The notes beneath the pieces were generated by a model. It saw only the letters and a program-made list of their open reading frames with translations, did not search any database and had not been told where the DNA came from. The position numbers were made by a program, and so were the translations under genes. Of a stretch of DNA of 64,000 bases, positions 1 through 13,800 are shown piece by piece (the first letter of the stretch is position 1; every line of letters begins with the position of its first letter). Origin of the DNA: Haliclona indistincta (Eukaryota > Porifera > Demospongiae > Haplosclerida > Chalinidae); assembly GCA_964017065.1 (NCBI GenBank), contig OZ024784.1, forward strand, positions 5,065,152 to 5,129,151, in the 5' to 3' direction.

Positions 1-3000
1 GATGAACCAACAACGATCACGAAGATTTAGAGCTGCCAAGGAAAGTGTGTGAGTGGATTTTGCAACAGCATGTGTTAATGGCTATAGCAGCATGTGTCAC
101 ATGTCTTATCATGTCATGTAGAGACAAACATAATGAGATCAGTCAAGCTAAAGCAGAGCTAAGAGAGAAGGGTTTTAATGTTCCACCTGACAAGAAGTCT
201 TACTTTGACAGCAACTGCATTACTCCTGTGAGCATGTGGTGTTTACATGGTAGCCATTCTGTCCATCTGTCTGTTAGGGCACACCTTTCATGGCTAGATT
301 AGCTGTGTGCTTAGAGTATTATGTTCATGAGAGAATAAACAGCAATCCAGCATGGAAAGGAATCAAGGTGAAAAAATATGCTTGCATAACATAACAGGAG
401 TCAATAATCGACCACACCTAGGAGTGTGAATCTCTCACGCTTTGATTAGATTTTCTGCCATCGAACTGTCACTAGTGTGTATATACTATTTTTAGCGCTT
501 AAAGATGGCAGCTCAGCACTGAAGATAGAGAAATTGTCTATGATTAAAGAGCTGAGGAAGCATCTTGGCCTCTATTTTTAGCTCGATTTACTAGGCCGTC
601 GTTGCCTTCGCCGATCTTCGTGAGCGCGGCTGTCTTCCGTTCAATCAGAGCTTCGTGTTATCATATCACTAGTCAGCTGTTTCTCAGAGAGTTCCATTCC
701 TTACCTGAGATGTACAGTGGAACACATGAAGAGAATAGAAAAATGTGCTTTTGTTTTATATCTCAGAAATTAACTGGACTATTTCCATGTTGCATGTATG
801 AAAATGATCCCTATCCTGACTGAATCTCATGAAGTATATGGCTTCTCATCACATGACATGCACATGACACAAAATGGCACTCTATGTGCATGTAGTAGAG
901 TACTACTCATGTCTATGTAGCTTTGAGCAGCACCAGCCACAAAGTACAGTGAGAAAATGTTTTTTTTGCAACCAGTCTCAAAGTTAGGTAACTAAGTGCT
1001 GTCTCACAAGAGAGCTGCTTTTTGATGGCCATCTTGCTACTGCATGCACGTAAAAAGCGCCATTTTGTGTCATGTGCATGTCATGTGATGAGAAGCCATA
1101 TACTTCATGAGATTCAGTAAGGATAGGGGATCCTTTTCATACGTGCAACATGGAAATAGTCCTGTTCATTTCTGAGATGTGAAACAAAAATAATATCAAA
1201 AACACATTTTTCTTCTCTCTTCGTGTGTTCCACTGTATCAGTAGTTGTTACGGTTAGTGGCAACGATACAACACATAACTGAAGCGGAACATTTACCTGA
1301 CAGCTTAGCACAGCAGTTCCATGGATCCAGTTGTATGATCAAGCGATTAGCAGCTTTGACTCGATCAGATAGCCGAACCACGAACGTACAGGTGATCTAG
1401 TGACATCACAATTGTGGGTGGTTAGACTATCAGATGCTTTCATACAGTTGCTCTCAGGTTGCCTGATGTGTGCCATGCTCAAAAATTAGTATATCCGCTA
1501 GTGTGGGAGATTCACACTCCTCTTAATAGTTGCAGTCGATTATGGACTCCCGAACATAACTATTATACTGTATTGTCAGGTGATATTATCAGACGCTAGT
1601 GTCCCTGGTGAAGGAGAGCACAAGATAATGGACTACATCAGAAGGCAGAGAGGCAATCCTGATCATGATCCTAACACACATCACTGCCTCTATGGTGCTG
1701 ATGGTATGTGACGACACTAAGATAGATGGTAATACTCTCTTGTGCCTTCCAGCTGACCTCATCATGTTAGGCCTGTCCACTCATGAACCACACTTCACTA
1801 TACTAAGAGAAGAGTTCAACCCAAATCAAAACAAGCGTAAACCATGCGAGATATGCAACCAATATGGTGAGCAGTGTGTAGGGAAGTTATCACTACTGTA
1901 TACACTCTACTATAGGGCATGAGATGAAGGATTGTACTGGAGTTGCTAGAGAGAAACAGGGCCAGGTATGACCTATAGTGTTCTAGCCTGACTATTTCCT
2001 TGCCCAACAGTTTGATCAACTAGCTCCAACATTTGACTTTGAGAAACAGTTCCTCTTCATCAGATTGAGCATACTCAGAGAGGTAAGAGTCAGTGTATGA
2101 CCTGCTGGTGATCATAGGCTAACTAGAAGATACGAATTCGCAAGAATTGCCTCACAAAGTTTGAGCATGACATAAGTATAGGTTATTTCATGGCTACCTG
2201 TTGTGTATAGGGAATACAAGAGAGAATGTGTGATAACCCAGACCACATAGCCCGATGGATTATCATATATTCACAGTTACTCCTACTACAGCAGTTTTCG
2301 AAGATCTTGCATAGAAATGTCTAGACTGGAAGTATGACGTTGACCAATCAAATGCACGACACTCTTGATACACGCGACCAAAACTGAATTTGATTGGTCA
2401 ACGTCATGCTTCCGGTCTTGCATTACTTCTCACTTCATTCATCCAGTTATTACATAATGCATAACTTTTTAAACCCATGACCAAAAGATACCCAGTGTGT
2501 ATACAAGTGCACACACAGCAAACCCTTCTAGGTTAACCCATGGCTACCGGGGCGATATAACGAGGGTGGTAAAATTAATCCCCAAGGTTATATTGCGTTC
2601 TGCCGAGGTGCCACGGGTTAATCATATTGTCCAGTGTCATGCTAGGCACTCCCTCAGTTATTGCCCTAAATTTGAAATCTAGTTGTTAACAGTTACAGTC
2701 TTGTGACTATTGTCTTATTTTTCTCATGCAGTATTTACAGAGAGATTTGTCAATGACAGGACTGACATTTCAATTTGATTTTGAGGTAGCTTTGATTCTT
2801 GGCTGTAGGATTACAACTTTCTCTCACAGCGTGCAGTGGATGACTGGGTGTTTCTGTGCTTCTTTGTTGGCAATGATTTTCTCCCTCATCTCCCATCACT
2901 GCAGATCAGGTGAGATTACTACAATCATCTAGTACTGTAACTGAATGTGTGTGTTCAGAGAGGGTGCTATTGATCGACTTGTTCGTCTTTATAAGGAGGT

Positions 3001-6000
3001 GGTTCCCAGGACTAGGGTAAGAATTCACTCATGACAGCAGCGCTAGCCTAGTGCTTGCCTTCTCTTTGCTCCTCAGGGTTACCTCACAACCAACGGAACT
3101 GTTCACTTACATAGAGTCCAGTTCATTCTTTCTGGTAATTATAGTATTCTGATTGCATGCCATTGACCCAGTTATCAGTCTTTCTCTGTTTTCAACTTTT
3201 GAGTGTTTTTTACTTTGCACCTCAGAGTTGGGAAAAGTTGAGGATGACACATTTCGTCAACGTCATCAGAGAGATCAAGAGTTCAAAGAGAGGAATCGAA
3301 ACAAGCGGCAGAGGATGGTGAGAGATGGTCAGTAGTGATGGTAGGTCACATGTTGGTTGCTGTAGGATCACCACAGAGCTCCATCGTACATACCTGGAGG
3401 CAACTTTGCTCCTGTGGTGAGTACTAACACTGAATGTAAATGATAGATGTCAGAAATAAAATTTTTAACGCTAAAATCATTACGGAAAGCAAAACAGTAC
3501 GAGGCTCTGGGAAGCGGTGCTAGTAAAGTATTATTACCCTGTGTGCACGGGCGCATGAGGGTTAAGCACCTGGTATGTGTTTATTGTCAAAACCACGATT
3601 GTTTACTTCATTATTGATCGAAAATAGTTTTTTGTTGCTTGATTCTTGGAATGGAGTCCACAAAGTTGAATGAGTTTCTGTCGTGCATGCTATGGTCTAA
3701 TGCCTACTCTACAGATAAGAACATTACAGTAAAATGGGGTCGTGCACAAGGATGACTTGTGGGATGTTGTAGAGGCTACGAAAGCCTACAATAAGTATTG
3801 TTTGCCATATTCTAGTCCTGATTGATGTCCATGTTTATGTTCGAGTCCATGTTCGAGTCCAGTAATTTAATTACGTATAGAGAAATGAAAGTGGATGGTT
3901 CACGTAAAGGGAAAGATGCTTGTACTAGCTAGCACCAGCAGTACTGTAGTAGAGACACTAATTGTTAGTTTACGAAGACATAGTTGTTTACTACATGGAC
4001 TCATCTAGCTGCTCAGTTCAATAATACTATGACACATGTACCTCACCACACAGGGTGGTATGCGTTCTAAGAACTGTACTTATTTGTTGTTACAAGCAGG
4101 AATGGTCCTAGTGATGTTTAGTTAATGACCTATATTAAAGGAACCTGAGCCATTTGTCATTTTTATCCATGACCTAACTACTAACCTTCTCCTAGCCGTT
4201 GGGTACTACTCCTCCTCCTGCGGTTGGTGCTCGTCAAGATGCCTACCAGATGCGTTGCTACAGCTCTCTGTCTGCCAACCAGGACGCTGCTTCTAGCTTC
4301 AAGAAGCTACTGAAAGGAGTAAGAGTTGCAGCAACATTTGTACATGTCATGCTCTCTGTTACAGGATAGTACTGAATCAGCAGCACAAGCTTCACCGTCC
4401 TCTTCAAAACCTAATGGAAATGAGGAGGACAAGAGAGGTGGAGAGTCACACAAGCGATCATTGGATACCAAAGATGATTCTGACACTGAAGATGAAGTGA
4501 GGTGAGTGTGACATGTCTTAAGTTATCTATCAGTACATAATTCAATTGTGTTTGGTTTAGGCTGTGGGAGGACGGCTGGAAGGAACGATACTACTTGAAC
4601 AAGTTTCATGTCTCTTCAGATGATGAAGACTTTGTAGCTAGAGTAGCTGAGAGCTATGTTCTGGGTCTGTGCTGGGTAATGGGCTACTACTATCAGGCAA
4701 GCAGTTCTATCTGGTATATTACTCGTGCCAACCCTCACCCACAGGGTTGCCCTTCATGGAAGTGGTACTATCCATTTCATTATGCTCCGTTTGCCTCTGA
4801 TTTTCGACACGTTGCTGATCTGAACAACACATTCACAGGCAAGACTGAACCAGTTAGTTTATAGTGGCTTCTCTCTGCCATTGTATTATCACTGTACACT
4901 ATTAGTTTCGTCCACTGGAACAGTTAATGGGAGTATTTCCTGGTGCCAGCTCTAAGTTTTTACCTTCATCTTGGCAGAAACTGATGTTGGATGAGGTAAA
5001 CACAACTCCACAATGCAAACATGCATGACATTGACATAGATTGGGAAATTAGTGATTTGCATGTTAGAATGCAAACTTTACGGTTTACATACATCAATTA
5101 TTGTGTTTGTCAACTTCTAATACTAGGAATCTCCTATTATCGACTTTTATCCTACTGACTTCAAGATTGATCTTAATGGTAAAAAATTTGCCTGGCAAGG
5201 TGTGGCTTTGCTACCATTTGTTGATGAGGAGAGATTACTGAGAGCCCTGGAACCAATCTATGATACTCTCACTGCTGAAGAAAGTAGGAAATCTCTCTTG
5301 TCTCTCTTACTTGCCTCTCACTATACACAGGGCAGCGGAACAGCAGAGGATCTGATCACTTGTTTGTTCACAAGTATAACAAACTGTACTCATTTGTCCG
5401 CTCACTGTATGAGGACTATACTGAGGTGCTACAATGTACATGTTATCTAAACACCAACTTTGTATACATTTTAAAGTAACAAACTCTGTTATTACGTCTT
5501 GTTAACATTACCATTTGTTGTGCTTCAGCAAGAGGGTGGAGTCACTGTAGAACTTAGCCCTGCCCACACTGGAGGAGTGAGAGGCGCAGTGAGGGCCAAG
5601 AAGTCGATGAAGGAAACAGTTCAAAGTGGAGGGTGAGTGAGAGCTGTCTGGGGGTTCAGTGTGTCATAGTACTGCAGATTAGTTGAGTCACCTGTTCCTG
5701 ACCTTCCACATGTACAGCAAACACAAGTTTTAAGGTATATCTGATTGTATGCACTGCATATTTACTGCTACATGACTTCTTGTAGTGTTTACTACACTGA
5801 CCCAAAGTATCCTGATGACCATGTGTTTCAAGCTGTATTGCTGCCCGGAGCTACTCTCCCTTCCAACACTCTCAAACCAGTCGGGCACTCTGGCTTGTAT
5901 CGTCCTCAGGTTGGGTTCACAGGACCCGTGCATCATCGATCGTACTCAACTCCAGATTCAGCCCAGAGAATGATCAGGTTGGTAACCACCTCTGGGACCA

Positions 6001-7134
6001 ATGCACACTGTATATTTTGTTTTAAGATCTGTTCTTCATTCTTGAGATGCATTGCTGTGTAGTATCAGGAACTGTAGTATTACATAGACCCAACAACATT
6101 ACATAGGCGTGTTCACATGGAATCCACTTTTGATGCGCATTTTATCCCCAAAACCGCCAATGTGAATTGGAAGCAAACACAATGCACATCGCAAGCATTC
6201 TCATGTAGCAAATTGGATGCGAATTGCTTGGCTCAAAAAGCTACACTGCACTCTTCCTAGCTTTCAACGATGAATCAAATGTCCATTAAGAAGTCTGCCA
6301 AGTGCCTTTTGTCTACTTGTGACGGCGTGCACCCACGCGCTAAAGTCTCAATTCATTTCCAATCCACTTTCAATCTACCTCCGGAGGTGAATTGAACACA
6401 ATGCGCATTCGATTCACATTGATTTCAAACGGAACGCTGACAAACCGGATTGAATGCGCATTCGATCCACTTTGCATAGTCGATGTGAACGCGCCTATAG
6501 ACCCATTTGTTTGACATTCATTGAATCACTCAGGCACTCAATGACTGATCCACGTGACTCCCGATCATCACGGTACCATCCATACTCCACTCCATCTCCT
6601 GCTCAGCAATATGAGAGGTATTCTTCATCTTATGGGGGCTACCCGCAGCATCAACCACCTCCTCCTCCTCCTCACTTACACCAGCAGCAGCAGCAACACC
6701 AACGTGAGAGACACACAATGTGTGATGGAGAGTGAGTTGTTCTCTTCCTTCTGCAGCACCATCAATGGCTAGCTGGGCCCCTCTTCCTCCGCCTCCTTCT
6801 CAGCAGGGTAGAGGAGGGTACTATCCCCCTCCTGCGTCCCACTATCCTCCCAGGCCCAGTCGAGTAAGCTATGTACACATTTCCTTATGTTGTTTACTAT
6901 GACCTTATGTCGTGCACGCCTAGTACGTAATTTATCAAAATATTATGAAGTAGCTACACCTCCTTCGGTAGACAAAACCATAACTGGATATCAAGCTCTC
7001 TGAAATGGAAAAAATGATATTGTCTGCCTTAGATAAGTACATTTTGGGGTCTTATTGTAGTTACATGTACTAGGGAAAGTTGTTATGCTCTCTTTTTCTC
7101 TCTCTTCTAGAGGGGCAGCTATCCATACAATTAG
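1..7134 (+). CDS. XRN2: 5'-3' exoribonuclease 2, 5' end outside window
   Basis: XRN2 is the nuclear 5'-3' exonuclease that degrades the downstream RNA at transcription termination and trims rRNA and snoRNA precursors. Twenty-five exons are traceable: 1-48, 122-227, 278-367, 1580-1703, 1753-1866, 1917-1965, 2011-2092, 2732-2785, 2830-2909, 2959-3016, 3077-3134, 3226-3317, 3366-3416, 4196-4318, 4365-4501, 4561-4696, 4745-4852, 4906-4995, 5127-5283, 5331-5425, 5529-5632, 5786-5977, 6534-6703, 6757-6863, 7111-7134. They give 815 residues in one frame. Visible family blocks are [26 protein letters not shown], the zinc-knuckle-like [34 protein letters not shown] and [19 protein letters not shown]. 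The C-terminus is Pro/Gln/Gly-rich and ends GSYPYN, as XRN2 does; XRN1 has a different, much longer C-terminus. The N-terminal catalytic start lies upstream of the window. One intron (4697-4744) starts with GC. Confidence 0.95.
711..1240. repeat. foldback/inverted repeat in XRN2 intron
   Basis: The left arm (about 711-873) and right arm (about 1060-1240) are near-perfect reverse complements; both contain the segment reading cttctcatcacatgacatgc. The arms are separated by about 190 bp. This is the structure of a foldback MITE-like element and lies wholly inside the third intron visible here. No transposase is present. Confidence 0.8.
2320..2425. repeat. short palindromic MITE-like repeat
   Basis: Two arms of about 35 bp (gaagtatgacgttgaccaat and its complement attggtcaacgtcatgcttc) flank a short spacer inside an XRN2 intron. 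The same arm sequence recurs at about 7529-7555 outside the gene, so this is a dispersed repeat family and not a hairpin specific to the gene. Confidence 0.65.
6106..6495. mobile_element. non-autonomous MITE with TA duplication
   Basis: Terminal inverted repeats are ggcgtgttcacat at the left and atgtgaacgcgcc at the right (12 of 13 matching), flanked on both sides by TA. There is no coding capacity. The element sits in the XRN2 intron between exons 5786-5977 and 6534-6703. TA target duplication suggests Tc1/mariner-type mobilisation, which is inference. Confidence 0.75.
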
Positions 7135-7826
7135 CACATTATTTCAGTGCAGTGCGCTAGAGATCGTCTTATACTGATCCACCATTGATTGGTGCTTTAT
7201 GCTGTGATTGCTTTATTGCAAAAGAAGGAACTTAAATCAAAGAACTATAATAGATAGAACTGTATTATGTTTAGTTATTGTCAACCTGCTTTGGCAGATT
7301 TTTGATGGTATTATTTTTTGTACAGTTTTAACCTTCTACTTTAAATTTTGATGCGCTCAGAGCTCGCGGGTATCGATAATGTAATTAATTTCCTAGGGGC
7401 CTGACGCACACAAGTGAGTATGCTGACTGGTAAAATCAAGGCTGTAATCACCACCGTATTTATTCCGTATACAGATGATTGTTGCATCAAATTGACTTCT
7501 AGTGCACGTGTATTCATAATTATTATGTCTGATTGGTCAACGTCATACTTCCGCTTTCGACAGGATCTTCGTACTCGGTAATTTTCCTGTATACTAACAC
7601 CCACGCTTAATTAAATTCCATGTATGCTGCCCCACCCTTCGCAGTGCGAGTGTGTTTCTGCAATGGTACAAGACTGCGACTTCAAAGCTCTCTACTTACA
7701 GCACCTATAACCTCAAGAATTTGTGCACCTTGTCAATCGCGTGGAATCCTTATAGCAGTCTACTACTACGAACAAAAGGGCACCACCCATCTAGCTGCAA
7801 GCCAGTGATCGTTCATCAGACACTAG
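7135..7826. other. intergenic region between XRN2 and the fusion gene
   Basis: This AT-rich stretch should hold the XRN2 3' UTR and the promoter of the next gene. A fragment of the dispersed repeat attggtcaacgtcatacttc lies at about 7534. I see no RNA gene and no further convincing exon. Confidence 0.5.
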
Positions 7827-10800
7827 ATGGCGAAGCTAGTGATATTGTTCTTCGCAGTTCTACCGATACCTAGCCTGTGTTCCCTCGTTTGGCAGAGACT
7901 GGAAAATCCGGAGGCCGTATGCAACGATTTTTCCAGGGCAGGCTACTTCTTGGATAAGTTCGACGAAGGAAGCACCAGTTGGATTGTTTTCTTGGAGAGC
8001 GGAGGTCTCTGTCATTCTCCGGAGACCTGCAACGAGCGGTTCTTTAATAGCACTCGTCGTCGTAGTGAAAACAGCAATCTAACCAAATTGTGGAATGAAG
8101 CTCAGAACGAAAACCTGACTGATTACATCAACCCTTATGTGACTTCTTTAGAGACTTTCGCTGCTAGTTTGGAAGTGAACGGGACTGATATATTCGATCG
8201 TGACTGCAGTACGAATCCGTTCTGCAAGTACAACATGGTCCTTGTTCCATATTGCAGTAGTGATGTATGGCTTGGCAACGATACCAGATCACTTGGTATT
8301 GATGTCAACTCTCAGTCGCCACAGAAACAGTTTCTTGAGAACTACAATCCAGTAGGAGACAGCTTGCAGTTCACATTCAGAGGTGGAGTGATATTCAGGT
8401 CAGTCATAACGGAGCTGGTCAACAAGGAAGATCTGTTAAATAGCAGTGATGTAATCCTGGGTGGTTCAAGTGCTGGAGGAATAGGTGCAGTAAATCATGC
8501 ACAGTGGCTCAGGGATCTGCTCCATCCATCTACCGAACTGAGCATCATTGCAGACTCGTCGTGGTTTGTTAATTTCAAGGACATCATTTACATTGCATTC
8601 AACAGATCATTGAACAGTGGAAGAACATTAAAAAGCAACACACTGTTGAATCTGATTTCAGACATTCCACAGTGCTCTGATATTAGTCGCGGCTCCCCTT
8701 GTTGTCTCTCACTATCTTGTATGCTGCAAGAGGAGAAATATTTCCCAGTTAAAGAAGTGCCCACAATCGTCCTAACCAGTCTGTACGATGTGTTTCTGTT
8801 GGCGTACACCATTAATCAAACACTCCCCATAGGAGAGCGACGAGGAAATAGAAATTCCAGCAGCCCATCTCTTGCTCTACAGTTTCTCATCACTGTATCT
8901 GAGTATGGCGGTGTTATGAACAGTTCTCTACAATCCACTGCTTCACTGGCGCCTAACAATAGTGTCAGCTATGTTGCGACCCACTGCTATCAGCACATCT
9001 ACCTGGTGACTTCTACACTCTGGAATGGTATTCTTCAAAACGAGTCTATTACAGAGATGTCAGAGAGTTTAGGAACCCTTGAAGCAAATTTCAGGTAAGA
9101 AAATATACGAACCACAAACTATTACTCATAAAGTAGTACTGATAACTAGTAATTGATGAGGAACAATGTTTTGATTGTATACAGCTGTGCAAACACAAGG
9201 CCTAGCATTGACATGCAAAAATACAATGTTTGTGAACATATTGAGTAAAATAACTCATTTGTTATCAAAAATAATTTGTAATGTTTTTACAGGTGAGAAC
9301 TTTCAAGTGTAAATTAGTATTATTTGAAAGTGTGAATTGAATAATGTCCTAGTGACTATTTCTTTAGCACCTGCTTCTAAACTCCCCACCTTATTGTCAT
9401 ACACAGAACATTTCTTGTTCTTTTGCTGATTTGTGTGTTAATGTTCCCTGCAGGCACACAATTTCCAGTGGTGTTTGGACACGTTATAACTTAACACATC
9501 ACAATAACCAGTCTCTCCAACCGCTCGACATCAATCGACTCTCTTCGTGTGATCCTATGAAAGCCCATAACATACGAGATGCTCTCGGCATGTGGATGCT
9601 CTGTCGTAATAGAGGCAGTAGACTTATCTTTACTGAGCCTTGCTACACACCACACTGCAATCCCATGTGCCCTGATGAATACCTACTGGCCACTGAAAAT
9701 CAGAGCAGGTACCCACAGTGGGCACGTATTGTAGTGATTGTCTGGGTAGTTGGAGTGACTGTGCTGTCCATCTTGACTAAAGTGGTACTTTACATATGGG
9801 AGAAGCTACTGTTTCTTAAGCAGAGGAGCTACCTTGGCAGTCTTGATAAGATATTAGTAATGCGTCCTGGTGACCAAGACCAGATAGATGCAGGAGTTCC
9901 CGAGGTAAGCAGTGACGTGGTGTGATGACTATTTATTATTTGCACAGTTTCCTATTCTTACTCCTGAGGAAGCAATATCAGTCGCTGCTTTAGATCTCCA
10001 TTACAAGGTAAGCTTGAGTTTTTACTAACTCTCTTTGTATACTTGCTCTTACTAACAGGTTGGTCAACTACCGGGCACGAAAGTGAAGGATGAGCGCCAT
10101 GATACTACTTCAGTATCACTAGCGATCAATGACAAAAAGATTCTCAAAGAATTGAGCGTGGGAGATGAGGAGGAAGAGGAAGAGAGGGACATGATTGATG
10201 ATCATGATCATGATCATCAACAACGTATGTAACACAGCATCATTCAACTGCACTTTTTATTTGTGCATATAGTTTACCGGACTTACAGTGAGCGGCCTAA
10301 AAAAACCAAGAAATTCATCCGCCGACCTTCTGATGCTACAGTCACTTCACCAGCATATACCCATTCAGTATCAGTGCCCGAAGAGAACAGAAGAGTATCA
10401 AGAATAAGCACTCAAACTACCAGTGAGCATATTCACGTACAGACTAATTCCATAGTTTGTGGGTGGTAGTAGGAAATAAAATTCTTGAAAATGATTATGT
10501 TTAATGGTTTATGACACTATGATATCATGTAATACAGCAACCACACTCTCTTCAGTTGCTGATCCGCACAACGTTGATCCAAACTTCTATCACATGGACA
10601 CCAGTTCACAGCCATTGAATCCACATGTGAACAGCAATGCCTCATCTCCTGCTGAGAGAGACAGACTAACCCAGAGCACAACATCTAGAGGAGTTAGTTC
10701 TCTATTATTATATTGTTTACTGTCTTGCAAACTCTCTCTTTTGCAGTTTTCTGTTGCCTCTAGCAAGTCTACTTTTCCACTGCTTCCATTGAATTCTCAT

Positions 10801-13800
10801 CCTCCTCCTCCTCCTCCACAAGACAGTTCTAAATATGATGAAGCCATGACACCACTCACTCCACGTGAAGATATTCATGGAAACCTAGGAAATGTCACTA
10901 ATACCAAATGCTGTCCTCAGCTACGAAATCAGAAGGAGATTTTGAAAGGAATCTCTCTCTATTTCAATCCTGGAGAACTAGTTGGTATAATGGGACCTTC
11001 AGGTTAGTGTGTTATCATACTTGCTGTGTGAAATATTCAATAAAGACTAAACATTATTGCAACCAGGAAGTGGGAAGACAACATTCCTGGATATTTTGAC
11101 TGGACGAAGGAAGCATAATGATAAAGTAAGCACTGGAAAATAGCAGCAGCAATCACATTTTGCCTATTTTCAGGGAGAGATCTATGTCAATGGTCATCCG
11201 ATGAACAAAGTGCGAGCATGGTATATTGCCAATACTGGCTATGTGTTACAGCTAGCCACACCTTACTATGAAGAGATGACTGTTCGTGAGAACCTCGTAC
11301 TGGCTGCTAATATGAAGCTTGGTGGAATGACCTGGAGAGAGCGATTTCAGAGAGTAGAGCAAGTTATTGAAATGGTCAGTCACAGACAAGTGGTCTGGCA
11401 TGAGTGGTTTACTTTCTGATTTGTTCACGGAATGTTGTCAACATCTGTGCACATAATTGTGAATTATCTGTTCACCACAGTCACCGTATTGTTACAATGT
11501 GATAGACGGATTATACTGTATATCACCTTCACTCATTTCCTATCTCTCACAGGTTGGACTGAAAGACAAAGAGGACAGCATAGTTGGAGGTAATACTGGA
11601 CCAGGTCTGAGTGGAGGGCAGGTGAGTCAAGCTCTTCTCTGTACTATTTTGAGCTGTTGTTCGCTGTGTAGAAAAAGCGACTAACAATTGCACTGCAACT
11701 ACTCAAGATGCCTCGAGTGCTCTTTCTTGATGAACCTACATCAGGTGAGGATATGTGACGGCTATGAAGGATGGAAATTGAGATTACATGTACACTTGGA
11801 ATTTGTACAGGACTTGACGCTACTGCTTCCCAAGAGTTGTTGGTTCATTTGAACAAACTGGCAGACTCTAATCGTACTGTGGTGCTTACTATACATCAGC
11901 CTCGCTTTGAGATATTCTACATGTTTCACAAGCTTGTTCTCGTCAGTGATGGCAGGGTAAGACCATCAGTTGTTCAATAGTTATTTAGTTGTGTTTGTGT
12001 TCAGGTTGCCTATCACGGGGTCCCTCAGAGTGCTTATACCGTGTTTGTTGAAGCTCTTAATAGTCGACTCATCACAAAAAATATGGTGATCCCAAAATTA
12101 GAAGAAAAAAACCCAGCTGGTAAGGCAGATGGATCCAGGTTGTGTGTTTACTAACTTGGGGTTTCCTCCCAGATGTTATCATGGATATGTTGGGAAAACC
12201 CAAGATGAGGAGAGTCATTCTTCGTTACTATACTAAATCCAAAGAGCCAGCTCTGGTTGAAAATGCCATACAAATAGCCAGGTATGAGGCTAACGAGAAG
12301 TGCAAGACTGGGAGCAGCAGCTTACAATCTGCCATCAGGTGAGCATATAACCATTGCCGGTACTGTTGATAAAATATTTTATTGCAGCACTTTTGAGAAT
12401 GAAGCCAAAAAGAGTCACCATTCATGGACGTTTGATAGACTTGCAGTTTTGGAAGCAAGAGCCAGCAAGAGAACCAGTCTCATGTGGTTCTTTTACTTAC
12501 CAATCATCTTCTTTTCTTACGGATTGTTGTTAGGTATGTCAATACACATACACTTTCCGTGATAAATTTTCTGGTATATATTTCAGGTACGGTGTACTTG
12601 CAGACTGACGAACCACTGCTTATCATTTCTGGATTCTGTGTCTACTCTGTTGCCAGTGCTCTCTTCATGTTCCCAGCACTACATAACTACTATCTGAAAG
12701 CTCTTGAGGTAAGGCAACCGCTAGTAAGACACATCTTAGTTCATGCTAGTGCTTGAGGTATTAGGGATGTTCGTTGTCCAGGTATATAGGCATGAGAATG
12801 AAGATGGTGCTGGTAAAGCCATTGACCTGGTGTTGCAAGGATTTATACGATTTGTTACAAAAGCCATCATTCCTGTTGTAATTTGTGCTCTCGTTCTCTA
12901 TCTACTGGTGAGTAAAACTGTGTCACAAAAATACTCGACCAGAAATGCATAATAATGTTCTTTTCACAGCTGGTGAAAATGACAGCATGGGATGTGAATG
13001 TGTTTCTACAGCTAGTAGTGGTTAACATGGCTCTCAATCAGACCTGGATTGCTCTGCTCATATTCATCATTAGTGCTGCTCCCACGTTCGCTTTTAGATT
13101 GTCTCCTATCATATCCAGTGTTGCCGGCTTCACTAGCGGATTCTTCATATCACGGGACAAGACATATTGGTGGTAAGATGCTGTGTTGTAGTATAATGTT
13201 AGATCACCTTCATCTTATCAGGTATCGATGGCTGTTCTATATCAATCCTAACTACTATGGTTTCTCTTCTTCTGCTAATCTCTTACTCTCTAACTTCACA
13301 AGAGAATGCAAAGCAACAGAATTTGAATGTTATGCCGGCTCTTCTGAATATATTCTGAGAGAATTTGACTTTGATGACATAAATCCCTACATGCACATTG
13401 CTGTAAGTCATTCTAGATAGAACAAAGTTCCAAATTTCTCCAACTGTAATGTTTAGATTCTTCTATTAATGACACACATATTTCTTGTACTGGCTGTGTT
13501 GGCTAACTGGCTGCATCATACAACCATCTTGGTTCGGTTTAGGAATTGGATCAGGTATGTTTGAAAACCATTACCTCATCATTACATTTGGAAACATCCC
13601 TTTAGGCACTCAAACGAACAGATCAATGCACCAAAAGAATTTCAAACATCTCCATATGAAGAAGTGCTCAGTGAAGAAGAAATCCAAGGTTACGAACCTG
13701 AGAGTGATGTATTTTCTAGCTCACCCGAGGATGGCCTTTTCATGGGAGTTGATACAAATCCTTCAACTCCGATGTCAGTAGCTTCTCCTTTAGAAGATAG

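Noticed and set aside
1..7134. XRN1 instead of XRN2
   Set aside because: The short Pro/Gln/Gly C-terminus ending GSYPYN, the zinc-knuckle segment and the total length fit XRN2; XRN1 continues into SH3-like and long C-terminal domains.
7827..9925. A stand-alone NOTUM gene ending before the ABC domain
   Set aside because: Frame and phases continue through four linker exons into Walker A; no stop at a plausible end and no ATG with a promoter before the NBD. Kept as an alternative only.
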